Notes: a model not told the origin generated them from the sequence alone. A stretch of 53,796 nt of DNA from JACNIZ01 sp964344765 (GCA_964344765.1 CAYFOM010000034.1:1-53796); one strand, 5' to 3'. Counted from the first letter of the stretch, positions 9,017 to 18,032 are shown. A program made the numbers and translations.

Positions 9017-9925
9017 ATGCACACATTGCGCCCAATTCTTCTTTCTCTTGTTGCCGCTATTTTCATCGGCAACAATGTCGCCGCTCAAGATTTGACAGCC
9101 AAGGCCAAGGCCTTGCGCGAAGCCGCCCGCCTCGAGGCTCAGGCAGATTTTTGGATTGAAGTTGCGTCCATCTTGGATACCGCCGATCGCAACATGCGCG
9201 ATGATTTGATTGATGCCTGGAAGGATCGCAAAGAGGCACTTGAGCTGGCTGACCGTCAGTTCGATGCTCGCATCCAATACGAAGGCATGCTTGATCAGCA
9301 GTTGTATCAGCCGAAGATTGTCACATCGCAATTCTCGGCATTGGTAGACAACCCGTACATGCCGTTCGTACCCGGGCGGACAATGATCTACGAACGCCAC
9401 ATGGCACAGGGGGTCGAGCGCATTGAAATCAGCGCCTTGCATGGATCCGTCATGGTCAACGGCATTCCTTGCCAACCGGTTCGTGAGCTTGAATCCATTG
9501 ATGGGGTCTTGGTAGAAGACACTCAAAATTGGGTATCACAACACGTCAGCGGCGATGTCTGGTACTTCGGTGAAATTGCTCAGGAATATGAACAAGGGTT
9601 CTTGCAAAGCTTGGATGGCTCCTGGCGCTACGGAAAGGACGACGCGTTGCCTGGCTTGTTGATGCTGCGCGAGAACCACATCGGAGACATCTATCGCCAA
9701 GAATACGCGATGAATGTTGCCGAAGACATGGCAAAAATTTTGGCCACCAACATCACCGTAACCACCCCGGTTGGAACATTCCATAACTGCATCAAGGTTT
9801 TGGAAGTCACTCCAATCGATCCGGATGACGTCGTCACCAAGGTTTATGCCCCGGGCGTCGGCATGGTGCTGGAGATCGATCTCAACACTGGTGAACGACT
9901 CGAACTGATCGAAGTTCGGAATTAA
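9017..9925 (+). CDS. Secreted protein of unknown function, tandem paralogue
   Basis: A 302-residue exported protein with a signal peptide (1-~22, ends VAAQ). It matches the preceding gene along nearly its whole length: a helical N-terminal part, then NPYMPFVPGRTMIYE, WVSQHVSGDVWYFGE, DGSWRYGKDDALPG, IGDIYRQEYAM, TPVGTFHNC and YAPGVGMVLEID. The two cysteines in the GIPCQ and FHNC blocks are also in the paralogue (IECR, FTNC), so a disulfide is plausible. A two-component system begins 37 bp downstream in the same direction. Confidence 0.8.
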   Translation: MHTLRPILLSLVAAIFIGNNVAAQDLTAKAKALREAARLEAQADFWIEVASILDTADRNMRDDLIDAWKDRKEALELADRQFDARIQYEGMLDQQLYQPKIVTSQFSALVDNPYMPFVPGRTMIYERHMAQGVERIEISALHGSVMVNGIPCQPVRELESIDGVLVEDTQNWVSQHVSGDVWYFGEIAQEYEQGFLQSLDGSWRYGKDDALPGLLMLRENHIGDIYRQEYAMNVAEDMAKILATNITVTTPVGTFHNCIKVLEVTPIDPDDVVTKVYAPGVGMVLEIDLNTGERLELIEVRN

Positions 9926-9962
9926 TTCCTCCCCCGCTCCCTTAACCTTAAACATCATAGGC

Positions 9963-10643
9963 ATGACGCGCCTCCTTCTGGTCGAAGACGAGGACCGCCT
10001 CGCACGCTCATTGGTCGTCGGATTGCATGATGAAGGTTACGTCATCGATCATGCTCGCGACGGCGAGGAGGCACTGTGGTATGCCCAATCCGGCAACCAC
10101 GATGCCATCCTGCTCGACCTGCGGTTACCTAAGATGGGCGGCCTGGAAGTTTGCCGCCGCTTGCGCGAGAGCGGCGATGTCACGCCGATCTTAATGCTGA
10201 CGGCTTGCGATACCACTCAGGACATCATTCAGGGTTTAGATCTTGGTGCCGACGATTACCTGACGAAGCCGTTCGAGTTCACTGAATTGCTTGCCCGATT
10301 GCGTGCAATTTTGCGGCGCGGATCCACCCATCGTTCGTCCAAAATGTGTTTGGCCGACCTGGAGCTTGACCCGAAAACCAAGCGGGTTTGGCGCAGTGAT
10401 AACGAAATTTCACTCAGTAACATGGAATTCCGCGTGCTGGAGCACCTCATGCAAAATGCCGGCACTGTGCAATCGAAAACACGCATTTGCGCCGCTGTAT
10501 GGGACGACGACCTCGGGCCGGAGTCCAATGTGCTGGAGGTTCTGATCTCGCACTTGCGGCGCAAAATCGATCGGAACTACCCTACAAGCCTACTTCACAC
10601 CCGCCGCGGAGCCGGCTATCTACTGGCTTCCATGGAATCGTGA
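9963..10643 (+). CDS. OmpR-family response regulator (QseB/CusR-like)
   Basis: A 226-residue response regulator. Receiver: acidic pocket E8-D9-E10, phospho-acceptor D52 (LLDLRLP), switch lysine in YLTKPFEF near 103. Effector: winged helix with the VLEVLISHLRRKID recognition segment. It sits 37 bp after the second secreted paralogue, and its stop overlaps the kinase start (GTGA). The overall type is that of metal- or envelope-responsive regulators, but the signal is unknown. Confidence 0.92.
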   Translation: MTRLLLVEDEDRLARSLVVGLHDEGYVIDHARDGEEALWYAQSGNHDAILLDLRLPKMGGLEVCRRLRESGDVTPILMLTACDTTQDIIQGLDLGADDYLTKPFEFTELLARLRAILRRGSTHRSSKMCLADLELDPKTKRVWRSDNEISLSNMEFRVLEHLMQNAGTVQSKTRICAAVWDDDLGPESNVLEVLISHLRRKIDRNYPTSLLHTRRGAGYLLASMES

Positions 10644-12055
10644 AACCATTCTCCATTCGGACAAGCCTAATTCTTAGTTTCGTCGGATTGACGGGCTTGT
10701 TGCTGGCGGCGGTATCGGTGATCTTCTTTGGAACTGTAGACCAGGTCCTGTATCAAGGATTGGAAATGCGATTAGCGACTACAGCAACAGGTTTACTTGC
10801 CATTGCCGATTGGGACGAACACGCCAACGAAGTAGAACTCGAATTATCGAATGAACTTAAAGCGCAATTACACGCCAGCCATCCCGGGGGATCCATCGGC
10901 CTCTGGACTTGGCCGAAGAGAGATTTGGTTTATACCGAGGGCATCAAGCTGAATCTCCCACTTCCCGAGCCTTCGGCTTATGCCGATTCGGATTTTTTTG
11001 CCCAACCAGATATTCGTTTTGCCGACGCGCCGACGTCCAACGGGATACAACGCGTATGCACTATGTTGGCATTTTCACCTGAGGATCCCGAAGAACCCGA
11101 CAAGGTGCCGTTCGCCGTATTGGTACGCGTCTCCGAGGACCTTGCCCCAACTCACGCCAAGCTCGCCGACGTCACTAAAACCGTGGCTTTGTTGTCGCTG
11201 GCTGCCCTTCTCATTGTGGTTTTTATGGCCGTCCTGCTTTCCAATCGCATCATCAAGCCGCTGCAACAACTGGGGGTTGCAGCATCTGCAGTGCGAGCAG
11301 GTCGGCCGACCCAATTACCGGACCGCGGAGTCGGAGATGAAGTTGATCGTTTGGGCGCTTTGCTCAAAGAAGCCTTCCTTCGACTGGAGCAAGCGCTGAA
11401 CCGCCAAACGCGCTTCACCTCCGACGCCGCACACGAGTTGCGCAATCCGATTGCGGTTATTCAAAACGCCGCTGAAATTGCGTTAAGGCGCGAGCGCACT
11501 GCCGACGAATACCAAGATTTCTTCCGTGATGTGCTGACGACTTCGCGACGCATGGGTCAGGTGGTGGAAGCGTTGTTGCTGTTGGCCAGGATCGACGCCG
11601 GCAAAACCGATGAGTCATTCCAGGACGTAGACCTGAGTATGGTCGCGCAAGATTGCATTGCGTCGTTTCCTGATCATCGCGCGCGCTTAAAACTCGACGT
11701 CGACGGCACGCCGATCATCCGCGGTGATGATGGATTGTTGCGCGTTTTGGTCAACAACTTACTGTCCAACGCCCTGCGATATTCGGATACCGGTTCGACT
11801 GTCACCGTTCAAATCAGCCAGGACGACGACGTCTGCCTGTCGGTAGTCGATGAAGGTCCAGGGATTCCGTCGGATGAGGTGGATCGCGTATTCGATCGCT
11901 TCTATCGCGTCAAAAATGCAAACCCCAACGCACCGGGTGCCGGTTTAGGGTTGGCGCTCGTCGCCGAAGTTGCCAGCGTGCATTCGGTGGAATCGGTGAT
12001 CGATACTTCTTCGCGCGGCACGCGAATTACCGTTCGCTTTCCGGCAGCTCGATGA
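10640..12055 (+). CDS. Membrane sensor histidine kinase (CusS/QseC-like)
   Basis: A 471-residue kinase starting at a GTG that overlaps the regulator stop. TM1 at ~9-31, a periplasmic sensor region of ~150 residues, TM2 at ~180-200, HAMP to ~255, H-box DAAHELRNPIA (H265), N-box VNNLLSNALRYS, G1 DEGPGIP, F-box FDRFYR and G2 GAGLGLALV. All catalytic motifs are intact. It is the last gene of the run starting with the secreted paralogues. Its 3' end overlaps the convergent DUF3179 gene by 29 bp. Confidence 0.92.
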   Translation: MKPFSIRTSLILSFVGLTGLLLAAVSVIFFGTVDQVLYQGLEMRLATTATGLLAIADWDEHANEVELELSNELKAQLHASHPGGSIGLWTWPKRDLVYTEGIKLNLPLPEPSAYADSDFFAQPDIRFADAPTSNGIQRVCTMLAFSPEDPEEPDKVPFAVLVRVSEDLAPTHAKLADVTKTVALLSLAALLIVVFMAVLLSNRIIKPLQQLGVAASAVRAGRPTQLPDRGVGDEVDRLGALLKEAFLRLEQALNRQTRFTSDAAHELRNPIAVIQNAAEIALRRERTADEYQDFFRDVLTTSRRMGQVVEALLLLARIDAGKTDESFQDVDLSMVAQDCIASFPDHRARLKLDVDGTPIIRGDDGLLRVLVNNLLSNALRYSDTGSTVTVQISQDDDVCLSVVDEGPGIPSDEVDRVFDRFYRVKNANPNAPGAGLGLALVAEVASVHSVESVIDTSSRGTRITVRFPAAR

Positions 12056-13079
12056 CTCGACCTTTGGGAAAGAAGCCGCGCCACCTGTGGTTCAGCCACA
12101 GAGTGGCCGGCACTGCTTGTAAAGCCCGTCCACGCATCGGCCCAGCGAGGCAATGACCGGTTAACCGCTGCCAGGTACTGCCGGTCTGACTATCACGCAT
12201 CAGCTGCGGCTTTTTGAGGTCGACCTTGGAACCCCCATCGCCAACCAATGGCAGCACCGCGTTGAAGTCGAGCACCTTGCCGTCGACCTCGCGCGAAAAC
12301 GCGGTGGCTCGATTGGCATGTGAGTCGAATACAGCGACAAGTTTTTCGCCACTAACTCTCAACGGAACAATCGGCACCTGCTTCATCAACTTCAACGGCA
12401 GCAGCACCACCTCGCGCCCTTGCCCCACCGACAAACCGAAGTCATCGGTTTTTTGATCCAACTGAAAAGTGCCCATAAAGCCCGACGCCTTTTCGCCGAT
12501 CAAAACCGTCGTCAGCGGGTGGCGCGCCTGCCAATCTTTCCACTGCATGACCTCGCTGGCAATAAACTCCAACTGCTGACCCTTGCGCGGCCCTTTAATC
12601 GCTTGACCGCTGACATGCACCCACATCGACTCAGACTGGCGGTCGTACATCACAAACGACTTGCGGTACAACGCGCCTTGATGACCAAAACTCAACACAT
12701 CCTCGCCAACTTTGCGGCTATACACGATAGCCGTTTGGCATAGCGGTCACCATGAAACGGTAATCGGCGTACCGCCGACGGTGTCGTTGACCAACTCATG
12801 CACCCCCATTACCGCAATCGGATACGCACGCGCCACGCCGTTTTGCACCACGCCGATGACCATGTCATAAGCGCTCAAACGCTTCAGCACCTTATCGACG
12901 GTCACCGTCGGCGGATCATCCAGCACCGGGAACGCGTCGCGCTCCAGCACTTGCTTCATATGCTTATCGAAGTCGGCTTCGGTGAACGGCTGGGTCGGCT
13001 CTTGCGCCACGGCGGCACCGCCCCACAAGGCGAGCCATGCCAAAGCGCCGGCGCCGAGGCGGTGCGGCAATCGGATCAC
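12027..13079 (-). CDS. Exported DUF3179 protein, candidate selenoprotein (in-frame TGA at codon 111)
   Basis: Read through the TGA at 12749-12747, this is a single 350-residue DUF3179 protein with a signal peptide (1-~25, ends AVAQ). The part before the TGA has the family's NGVARAYPIAVMGVHELVNDT; the part after it has LYRKSFVMYDRQ, SMWVHVSGQAIKGP and HPLTTVL. Both halves are in the same frame with no other stop. The TGA falls between TVSW and PLCQTAIVY, where relatives have the first Cys of CPLC, giving U111-P-L-C114, a UxxC redox-type motif. A SECIS-like hairpin follows. The start is a GTG 5 bp after the upstream gene's stop, so translation is probably coupled. A recent TGC-to-TGA nonsense mutation is the alternative. 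The function of DUF3179 is unknown. Confidence 0.8.
12705..12739 (-). promoter_or_regulatory. SECIS-like RNA hairpin downstream of the in-frame UGA
   Basis: Counting the U of UGA as 1, GCCAA (11-15) pairs with UUGGC (41-45), and CGGCUAU (17-23) pairs perfectly with AUAGCCG (29-35). The apical loop is CGUGU (24-28) and there is an asymmetric internal loop (A / CAAAG). The loop starts 20 nt after the UGA and has G at its second position. Those are features of bacterial SECIS elements, where SelB reads a G/U-containing apical loop. It lies inside the coding sequence, as bacterial SECIS do. Confidence 0.7.
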
Positions 13080-13084
13080 GGGTT

Positions 13085-14521
13085 TTACGGCAGCAGAATT
13101 TCAATGTAGGCGCGCAACTCGGCGCCTGCGTTCGGCCGACCTTCGACGGTGACCGGCACTACCCCATGATTAGGCCGCAGCGGGTCATCTTCAAGCACGT
13201 CGAGCGCCGGGCGCAGCGGCTGCACCGTGGTGAAATCATCCAGCACCACCCACTGACCGGAAATCGTCAGCTGGTAACCGATCCGTCGGCTGCCGACGTT
13301 TCCTTGGCCGGTAATCACCACGCCGCGAATGTTTTTGTACTGGAACGGCACCGGTACATCTTCATCTACGTTCGGCAAAAGCTGCGGTGCGTGATCGCTA
13401 ATCGCTGCGTCGGATACCGAATCCGGATACTCCAACGAGTAGTGAAAAATATCGGATGCATAAGTCACGATGTCCTGCTCACCAAAAGCCATGCAGATGT
13501 CATCGTTGCCATCCAACCGAGCTAAGTTCGGTCGACGAACGGTATAACTCGGATCCGTAGCGGTCAGCACCTGAGTATTCAGTTGACCCATCACGCCGCC
13601 GGCGCCCAAACTCCAACGCTCGATATGAATGAAACCTTCATCCGGTGCGCCTCCGCCGATGCGATCGCCGCGGCGGAATTCCTCGAAAGCAATGACCACG
13701 TTGCCGAATTGATCATAAACCGTATCGGGGAGAACGCGACCACCTGGAGGCAACTGAGGACCAAAGTCATCAAATGCAATTCCGGTCTTTAAGGTGTGCA
13801 CCGGATAAACCGTTGGCGCTCCAGGTGCAGGGAAGTCGAAGCCCACGCCGCGCAAATCAAAGTCATAGGCGTTGCCGTAACCCAGCGACGAAAACGAAGT
13901 GCGCGAGCAATAAGTTGCGTAGAAAGGCGTCGGCGCGTTGGGCTGGTAAGCCAAATCGACCATCGCGCCGGCGGTGCGGCAATCCACGGCCGGATCGAGC
14001 ACATAACCAATGCCGGATGGATCCAGCAAATGCGGTTGCATATCGCCCGACGCCGGGATCTCGATGTAACTGCATTCAATGCGGCCATTCGGCGTGTTCG
14101 TATCCTCGATGCGTTGCCACGCAAGAAGGAAGTCATCGCCGACGGCAATGACGTCGGCTTTGCGGCAAATATCACCGGCCGGGAAGACCGGGTTGCCGCC
14201 GGGAAGATTGGCGTCCTCGGCCTCGCCGAGGATTTGAGTTGGATACATATCCCAAGTGTCGGTAGACGTACGACGGAAAAAGGCCGCTTCGACGCGGCGC
14301 TTGTCGGCCAGGGCGTGCGGTCGCGGATAAATAGCCGACGACCAAGCCACCAAAATATCGCCCGTCTGATTGACGGCAACGACCGCATGATCCGCCTGTG
14401 CATCGACCGGTGCGTGGGTCGCCAACTCCACCAATTCATTGGCATTGACCGAGGTTTGGCTCAGGCCAACGCCGGGCAGGCATACCGCCGCCGCGAATAG
14501 GGTGAAAAGTTTGACAGGCAT
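13085..14521 (-). CDS. Secreted protein of unknown function, probable beta-propeller (tandem copy 2)
   Basis: A 478-residue exported protein with a signal peptide (1-~21). The body is rich in short beta repeats of the form D/G-x-VxVAWSS, FLLAWQR, NVVIAFEEFR, ICMAFGEQ, like sialidase or YVTN-type propellers, but no catalytic motif was recognised. It is homologous from end to end to the preceding gene on this strand: LGEAEDANLPGG, CRKADVIAVG, AFDDFGP, VRRPNLARLD and RPALDVLEDDPL have direct counterparts there. The DUF3179 gene starts 5 bp after its stop, so the two are very likely in one transcript. Confidence 0.8.
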   Translation of the reverse strand: MPVKLFTLFAAAVCLPGVGLSQTSVNANELVELATHAPVDAQADHAVVAVNQTGDILVAWSSAIYPRPHALADKRRVEAAFFRRTSTDTWDMYPTQILGEAEDANLPGGNPVFPAGDICRKADVIAVGDDFLLAWQRIEDTNTPNGRIECSYIEIPASGDMQPHLLDPSGIGYVLDPAVDCRTAGAMVDLAYQPNAPTPFYATYCSRTSFSSLGYGNAYDFDLRGVGFDFPAPGAPTVYPVHTLKTGIAFDDFGPQLPPGGRVLPDTVYDQFGNVVIAFEEFRRGDRIGGGAPDEGFIHIERWSLGAGGVMGQLNTQVLTATDPSYTVRRPNLARLDGNDDICMAFGEQDIVTYASDIFHYSLEYPDSVSDAAISDHAPQLLPNVDEDVPVPFQYKNIRGVVITGQGNVGSRRIGYQLTISGQWVVLDDFTTVQPLRPALDVLEDDPLRPNHGVVPVTVEGRPNAGAELRAYIEILLP

Positions 14522-14600
14522 GGGACTCTTGGGACGTTATTTATCGCCCAATTGTTCCCAAATGCTTAAGGCCCGCGAGCCAAAAGCAGGAAATCGCTTT

Positions 14601-14621
14601 ACTCCTAAGTACTTAGGGAGT
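14601..14621 (-). other. Small palindrome at the end of the first paralogue
   Basis: ACTCCTAAG and CTTAGGGAGT form a near-perfect palindrome with one bulged G. It overlaps the stop codon of the gene ending at 14613 and lies in the 91-bp gap before the next paralogue. There is no T run, so it is not a classic terminator; it might protect or separate the two messages. Confidence 0.3.
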
Positions 14622-16055
14622 AATGATTTCGCAAAAAATCCGCGAATATGCCAAGCTCGACGGCCGGCCTTCCACCGTCATCGCAATGATGTAGCCTCCG
14701 CTCAGCACCGGATCTTCGCGCAAAACATCCAGCGCCGGACGCCAGGGATTGACCGCGTCAAACTCTTCCAGATCGTGCCACAGATCGTTGCCCTCGGCTT
14801 GGCGCGTGATGCGGCGAGCACCGTTTGGCGGGTCGGCACAAATCACAACCGCTTGGTAGCCGTGCAGCTGCAAAGGAATCGGCAAGCCTTCATCAATGTC
14901 ATCCGAAAGCAGCGCGCCTAGGTCGGTGAGGGTGGCGTCGGCCGTAGCGTTCGGGTACTCGACGCGGTAGTGGTAAACATCGGTGGATTGCGTTGGGATT
15001 TGGCGTTCGCCAAAAGCCAGGTTGATCACCGTGTCATCGTCGGTGCGAATCAAATTCGGCCGACGCATCGCCCACTGCGGATTCGAGCCGACGATTTCTT
15101 GGTGATTCAGCTGGGTGAACTTGCCATTGCCATGCACTTGGAAGCGCGCCAAGCAGATCTTGCCGGCATCCACGCCTTGCTCGCCAAAGCGAACGGCTTT
15201 GCGGAAGTCCTCGTAGGCAACAACTAAGTTGCCGTCCTTATCGAAAACCGCATCGGCCAAGACGCGCCCGCCGATGGGATCGCCGGGAACAAAATCATCG
15301 AAGGCGACCTCGGCGTCGAGCAAACGCGGCGTCTTCACCTGCGGCTTGACCTTGTTCTTTTGGAATTCAAAACTCACTGCACGCAGCTCGAAGTCATAAG
15401 CCACGCCGGTTGCAGTGGGCAGCGCCGATTTACGCGACACGTAAACGGCAACCACGTCGTTTTGATTGGATTCGCGATGGTGGGCCAAATCCACCATTCC
15501 GCCAGCAGCGCGAAGATCCACATGCGGATCCAAAATGAAGCCGATGCCTTCTTCTTCTTTCAGCTGGACCTCGGGGTGACCGTTGGCGTCGACCTGAATG
15601 CGCGCGCATTCCATTTGGCCTTGATCGCTATCGCCAATTTCCAATCGCTGCCAAGCCACAATGAAATCATTGCCGACGGCGACGACATCCGGCTTACGGC
15701 AGTTATCACCGTTGGCGTACACGCTGGTTCCGCCGGGCAAGTTATCCGGCTTGGCTTCGCCCAAGATAACGGTCGGGTACAACACCCAACGATGCGGCAA
15801 GGTGCGGCGCAGGTAAGCACCTTCCACTCGACGCATTTGCGCATAGGGATGGCCCAACCAATAAACGCTGGAGGACCAAGTCACAAAAACGTCGCCACGG
15901 TCGTTTACCGCAATGGTGCTGTGATCCGCTTTGCCAAGCCAGGGTGAGTGGCTAGGAATCTGGAAGACTTCGTTGTCGGCGACTGCTGTCTGCGCGGAGG
16001 CAGGGGTCGCAAGCAAACACAGCAGAATGCAGGTAACTACGTGGATGACTTTCAT
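14613..16055 (-). CDS. Secreted protein of unknown function, probable beta-propeller (tandem copy 1)
   Basis: A 480-residue exported protein with a signal peptide (1-~22, ends ASAQ). It is the paralogue of the gene at 13085-14521, sharing HSTIAVNDRGDVFVTWSS, YPTVILGEAKPDNLPGG, CRKPDVVAVGNDFIVAWQR, AFDDFVPGDPIGGRVL, MRRPNLI and RPALDVLREDPV. The blade-like repeats suggest a propeller; no enzyme motif was seen. It is the first gene of a probable three-gene unit ending in the DUF3179 gene. The sequence before its ATG is pyrimidine-rich with no clear Shine-Dalgarno. Confidence 0.8.
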   Translation of the reverse strand: MKVIHVVTCILLCLLATPASAQTAVADNEVFQIPSHSPWLGKADHSTIAVNDRGDVFVTWSSSVYWLGHPYAQMRRVEGAYLRRTLPHRWVLYPTVILGEAKPDNLPGGTSVYANGDNCRKPDVVAVGNDFIVAWQRLEIGDSDQGQMECARIQVDANGHPEVQLKEEEGIGFILDPHVDLRAAGGMVDLAHHRESNQNDVVAVYVSRKSALPTATGVAYDFELRAVSFEFQKNKVKPQVKTPRLLDAEVAFDDFVPGDPIGGRVLADAVFDKDGNLVVAYEDFRKAVRFGEQGVDAGKICLARFQVHGNGKFTQLNHQEIVGSNPQWAMRRPNLIRTDDDTVINLAFGERQIPTQSTDVYHYRVEYPNATADATLTDLGALLSDDIDEGLPIPLQLHGYQAVVICADPPNGARRITRQAEGNDLWHDLEEFDAVNPWRPALDVLREDPVLSGGYIIAMTVEGRPSSLAYSRIFCEIITP

Positions 16056-16195
16056 CGGGGGGGAGGATGAGGGGAAATAACCGCCGATACCGAGCGGTTA
16101 TGGAGTCAAAAGCACGCGAATCGCGTACATTTCGTTACTCGATTCTAGCAATGAATAGTTTCAGTGCCGGTGAATTCCCATCGACTCCGCCGCGC

Positions 16196-17989
16196 CTAGT
16201 CGTCGTCCAAGTAGCCCAATGCCTTCATCACATCCTCGCTGGCACCCAGTTCCGATGAGGTGCCGAAGGAATTGACGACGTCCGCCTTGGTGTACCACTT
16301 GCGCTTCTCCATCAAACCCTTCAGCGATCGCGCCTTGTCCTTGTTGGCTTCGTACAGGTTATTTTGCTCGGTCGGGTCATCACTGATGCGGTAGAGCTCC
16401 ATGTACGGGAAGTCGTATTTATCTACGGCTTCAGGGTTTAGCTCCGGATAGCCGCCCTTGGACACCCACGTTTCGTGATCGTCCGGGTTGACCTCGAGGC
16501 GCTCGACCATCTTGTATTCACCATCCGACAGTCCACGCCAGTGCCACGGCGGACGTTCGTCGCCACCGCTGTCCATAGCCGCCAGACGGTGAGCATCTTC
16601 CATTCCGACAAGGGTTTCCCCTTGTACCTCAATCGGACTCTGCACCATCGGCAGGCCGGCGAAGTCGAGAATGGTCGGGTAAAGGTCAACCAAGCTGACC
16701 TGCCACGGCACGCGCTTGGCCTCGACGTCCGGCCCCCAAATCACCAGCGGCACGTTGACCAGCTCGCTGTAAATCGAGTGGCCGTGACCGAAGAAGCCGT
16801 GCTCGAGGAATTCTTCACCATGATCGCTGACCAGCACGATGTAGGTGTTTGGAAACTCCTCGAGAATTCCACGCAAGAATGGCGTTAGGTAGTGGTCGAC
16901 GTAGAGGATTTCTTCGTCGTAAATACCGTTGATGCGCTCGAGCATTTCCGGCGTGACCTGCTTGGGATCCTCCTCACCCGAGATGTAGTCCCCGCAAACA
17001 TAGCCATCCAGGTTGAAGTCCAAGCCGGTCTTGTCGAATGTGCCCTTGAACGGCGCCGGCGCCACATAGGGATAGTGCGGATCCAAAATGTGCAGGTACG
17101 CCGCAAACGGGCGATCCCGATCCCACTTCTCATCGATCCACGTGCGAACGTCCGGCAACATGTGCTCGGAGCGACCGGGGTCAAAACCATCCGGGTCCTC
17201 GGTCCACCCCTCGCGATCCGGGTGGTTGATGTAATCGACAAAGTGATTCGCACCCTGATCAAAACCCTGCATCGGCAAAATATTCGGGTTGTTCGACCAC
17301 ATGCCGGTGTCCCAACCATTGGCGCGCAACACCTCAATCCAAGTCAGCATGCTCGGAGGCAAACGCGTGCCGTGCACCGGGAATCCCGGAATCGGCTGAC
17401 TCACTGCTTGGTGGAACGACGGCAACAATCCGGTTAGCTGCGTACCCACCGAAGGCTTGGTCCAACCGGCAGCCGAAATCGCGTTTTCAAAAATCACGCC
17501 CGACTGCACCAACTCGTCCAGCCCTGGAGTGACGTCGCGCTCATAACCCAACCAGCCGACGTGATCCGCGCGCCAAGTATCGACCATCACGTACAAGATG
17601 TTCGGCGCGTCCGCAGGAGCATCAGGCTGGGTGCTGGATGCAGCGAACTTCGGCACACCCAAGGTTAAAATCGCGAGTAGCGCAACCACCCAAACACGAC
17701 TGGCGATGTAGTTGCCCCAGCGAATCAGACGGAACAACGGCATGGTCTTGGCGATGAAAAACTCACCAAGGAAGGCCAACACCAAGGTCAGCGCCGCGCC
17801 GGCAAAAGCTTCTTTGATTTCCCACGCCCGCGCCCACAGGTCTAAACCCATCCATTGCCAGCCATAGTCGGCCCAACCCTGGGCGTCGTATTCCGCCCGG
17901 GTTTTCACCGCGCAGATCACCAACATGGTGAATAAAAATCCCGATACGGTGGATAACAGGCACCTAGCGTAATTTCGTTGATCAGACAT
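16196..17989 (-). CDS. Membrane-anchored sulfatase-fold hydrolase or phosphotransferase
   Basis: A 597-residue protein of the alkaline phosphatase/sulfatase superfamily. Two or three N-terminal hydrophobic segments (~9-28, ~58-80, ~94-115) anchor it; the catalytic domain starts at PNILYVMVDTWRADHVG (~129) and includes VSDHGEEFLEHGFFGHG. The nucleophile position reads SAAGWTKPSVGT. A sulfatase needs C or S in C/S-x-P-x-R for formylglycine; here T177 takes that place and the Arg is missing, so it is more likely to use threonine directly, as lipoteichoic acid synthases and phosphoethanolamine transferases do. The C-terminal ALGY is typical of the family. The MSDQ start (17989) fits better than the longer frame to 18034. 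Confidence 0.82.
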   Translation of the reverse strand: MSDQRNYARCLLSTVSGFLFTMLVICAVKTRAEYDAQGWADYGWQWMGLDLWARAWEIKEAFAGAALTLVLAFLGEFFIAKTMPLFRLIRWGNYIASRVWVVALLAILTLGVPKFAASSTQPDAPADAPNILYVMVDTWRADHVGWLGYERDVTPGLDELVQSGVIFENAISAAGWTKPSVGTQLTGLLPSFHQAVSQPIPGFPVHGTRLPPSMLTWIEVLRANGWDTGMWSNNPNILPMQGFDQGANHFVDYINHPDREGWTEDPDGFDPGRSEHMLPDVRTWIDEKWDRDRPFAAYLHILDPHYPYVAPAPFKGTFDKTGLDFNLDGYVCGDYISGEEDPKQVTPEMLERINGIYDEEILYVDHYLTPFLRGILEEFPNTYIVLVSDHGEEFLEHGFFGHGHSIYSELVNVPLVIWGPDVEAKRVPWQVSLVDLYPTILDFAGLPMVQSPIEVQGETLVGMEDAHRLAAMDSGGDERPPWHWRGLSDGEYKMVERLEVNPDDHETWVSKGGYPELNPEAVDKYDFPYMELYRISDDPTEQNNLYEANKDKARSLKGLMEKRKWYTKADVVNSFGTSSELGASEDVMKALGYLDDD

Positions 17990-18032
17990 GGTCGCGTTTC
18001 GCGGGGGTGAACATTTTAACGGCCATTTCGCC

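Noticed and set aside
12027..12725. A separate 232-residue gene starting after the DUF3179 fragment, that is a frameshift or split pseudogene
   Set aside because: The two parts are in the same frame (13079 and 12725 differ by a multiple of 3), separated only by a TGA at a family Cys position, with a SECIS-like fold. One recoded gene explains this better than two fragments.
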